From NCBI GenBank assembly GCA_030628755.1, contig DAOVQH010000192.1, positions 1 through 5,293 of the forward strand: a DNA stretch of 5,293 nt, read 5' to 3'. Of the stretch, positions 4,970-5,293 are shown in pieces. The notes below the pieces were generated by a model that searched no databases, was not told the DNA's origin, and saw only the letters and a list, made by a program, of their open reading frames with translations. The stretch's first letter is position 1. Every line of letters begins with the position of its first letter. Position numbers and translations under genes: made by a program. This DNA comes from Candidatus Cloacimonadota bacterium (lineage in GTDB: Bacteria > Cloacimonadota > Cloacimonadia > Cloacimonadales > TCS61).

Positions 4970-5293
4970 TTACACAATAAATTCCCTGATTTTTGCCACG
5001 ATCATATCAATTCCGATCTTATTAAATCCACCTTCGGGAATAATAACATCAGCGAAGCGTTTACTTGGTTCAACAAATTCGATGTGCATGGGTTGAACAG
5101 TCTCGCGATACTGTTTGATAATGGAATTTAGGTCTCTTCCTCGCTCGTTCATATCCCTTTCTATTCTTCTTAAGATGCGGATATCTGCATCAGTGTCAAC
5201 GAAAATCTTGATATCCATTAAATTGCGGAGTTCCTCATTTTCAAATAAAAGTATTCCTTCCAATATGATTATCTTAGATGGCTTTTTGAGTAC
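4970..5293 (-). CDS. udk: Uridine kinase, C-terminal half (5' end off window)
   Basis: The frame is open to the right edge and shows the last 107 residues of a protein that is usually about 205-210 long; the Walker A phosphate-binding loop is outside the window. The visible part begins KIIILEGILLF, the strand that carries the EG(I/L)LLF motif, then gives DIKIFVDTDADIRILRRIERD, with the lid-region arginines, RGRDLNSIIKQY, PMHIEFVEPSKRFADVIIP and EGGFNKIGIDM. This string is characteristic of bacterial Udk, which phosphorylates uridine (and cytidine) to UMP (CMP) with ATP or GTP in pyrimidine salvage. Phosphoribulokinase shares the fold but not these C-terminal motifs. It is the first visible gene of a probable operon with the GAF-GGDEF gene, and no terminator separates them. 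Confidence 0.93.
   Translation of the reverse strand, partial: VLKKPSKIIILEGILLFENEELRNLMDIKIFVDTDADIRILRRIERDMNERGRDLNSIIKQYRETVQPMHIEFVEPSKRFADVIIPEGGFNKIGIDMIVAKIREFIV

Overview
The window is AT-rich DNA in which every supported gene lies on the minus strand, so it reads right to left. It looks like a chromosomal segment of an anaerobic bacterium. An activating-enzyme-type radical SAM protein, a GAF plus degenerate-GGDEF protein beside uridine kinase, a lipoprotein with a TTSC lipobox, and intergenic gaps full of palindromic repeats would fit the Cloacimonadota or another lineage of the Fibrobacterota-Chlorobiota-Bacteroidota group. That placement is inference from general character, with low confidence.

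Layout from right to left (direction of transcription). (a) 5293-4970: C-terminal half of uridine kinase (udk), cut by the window edge. (b) 4937-3981: GAF plus degenerate GGDEF protein, 32 bases after udk with a strong Shine-Dalgarno, so probably one operon. (c) 3974-3755: CTTAAT repeats abutting an apparent 5'-truncated gene remnant. (d) 3682-2798: class I SAM methyltransferase starting at TTG. (e) 2797-2424: a gap with a hairpin, a 153-bp MITE-like element with terminal inverted repeats and an exact 10-bp flanking duplication, and a strong Shine-Dalgarno leading into a 12-codon signal-peptide-like frame that stops. (f) 2423-1515: PflX-like radical SAM protein. (g) 1518-1354: an unlisted-looking 54-aa frame overlapping the radical SAM gene by ATGA. 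(h) 1357-862: a DUF1016 (YhcG-like) nuclease pseudogene with one frameshift, one nonsense codon and no C-terminal nuclease domain. (i) 861-561: non-coding gap with two palindromic repeats. (j) 560-1: lipoprotein with an SH3-like domain and membrane segments, running off the left edge.

Two themes stand out. The udk/GAF-GGDEF pair and the radical SAM/54-aa/DUF1016 chain are the two compact gene strings. Between them the DNA is eroding: two gene remnants, one orphan start, a MITE-like insertion and several dispersed-type palindromes. I see no complete new defence or biosynthetic system. The most informative items are the MITE-like element, the small overlapped frame, the DUF1016 pseudogene and the degenerate GGDEF protein next to udk. 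No tRNA, rRNA or CRISPR array was seen.
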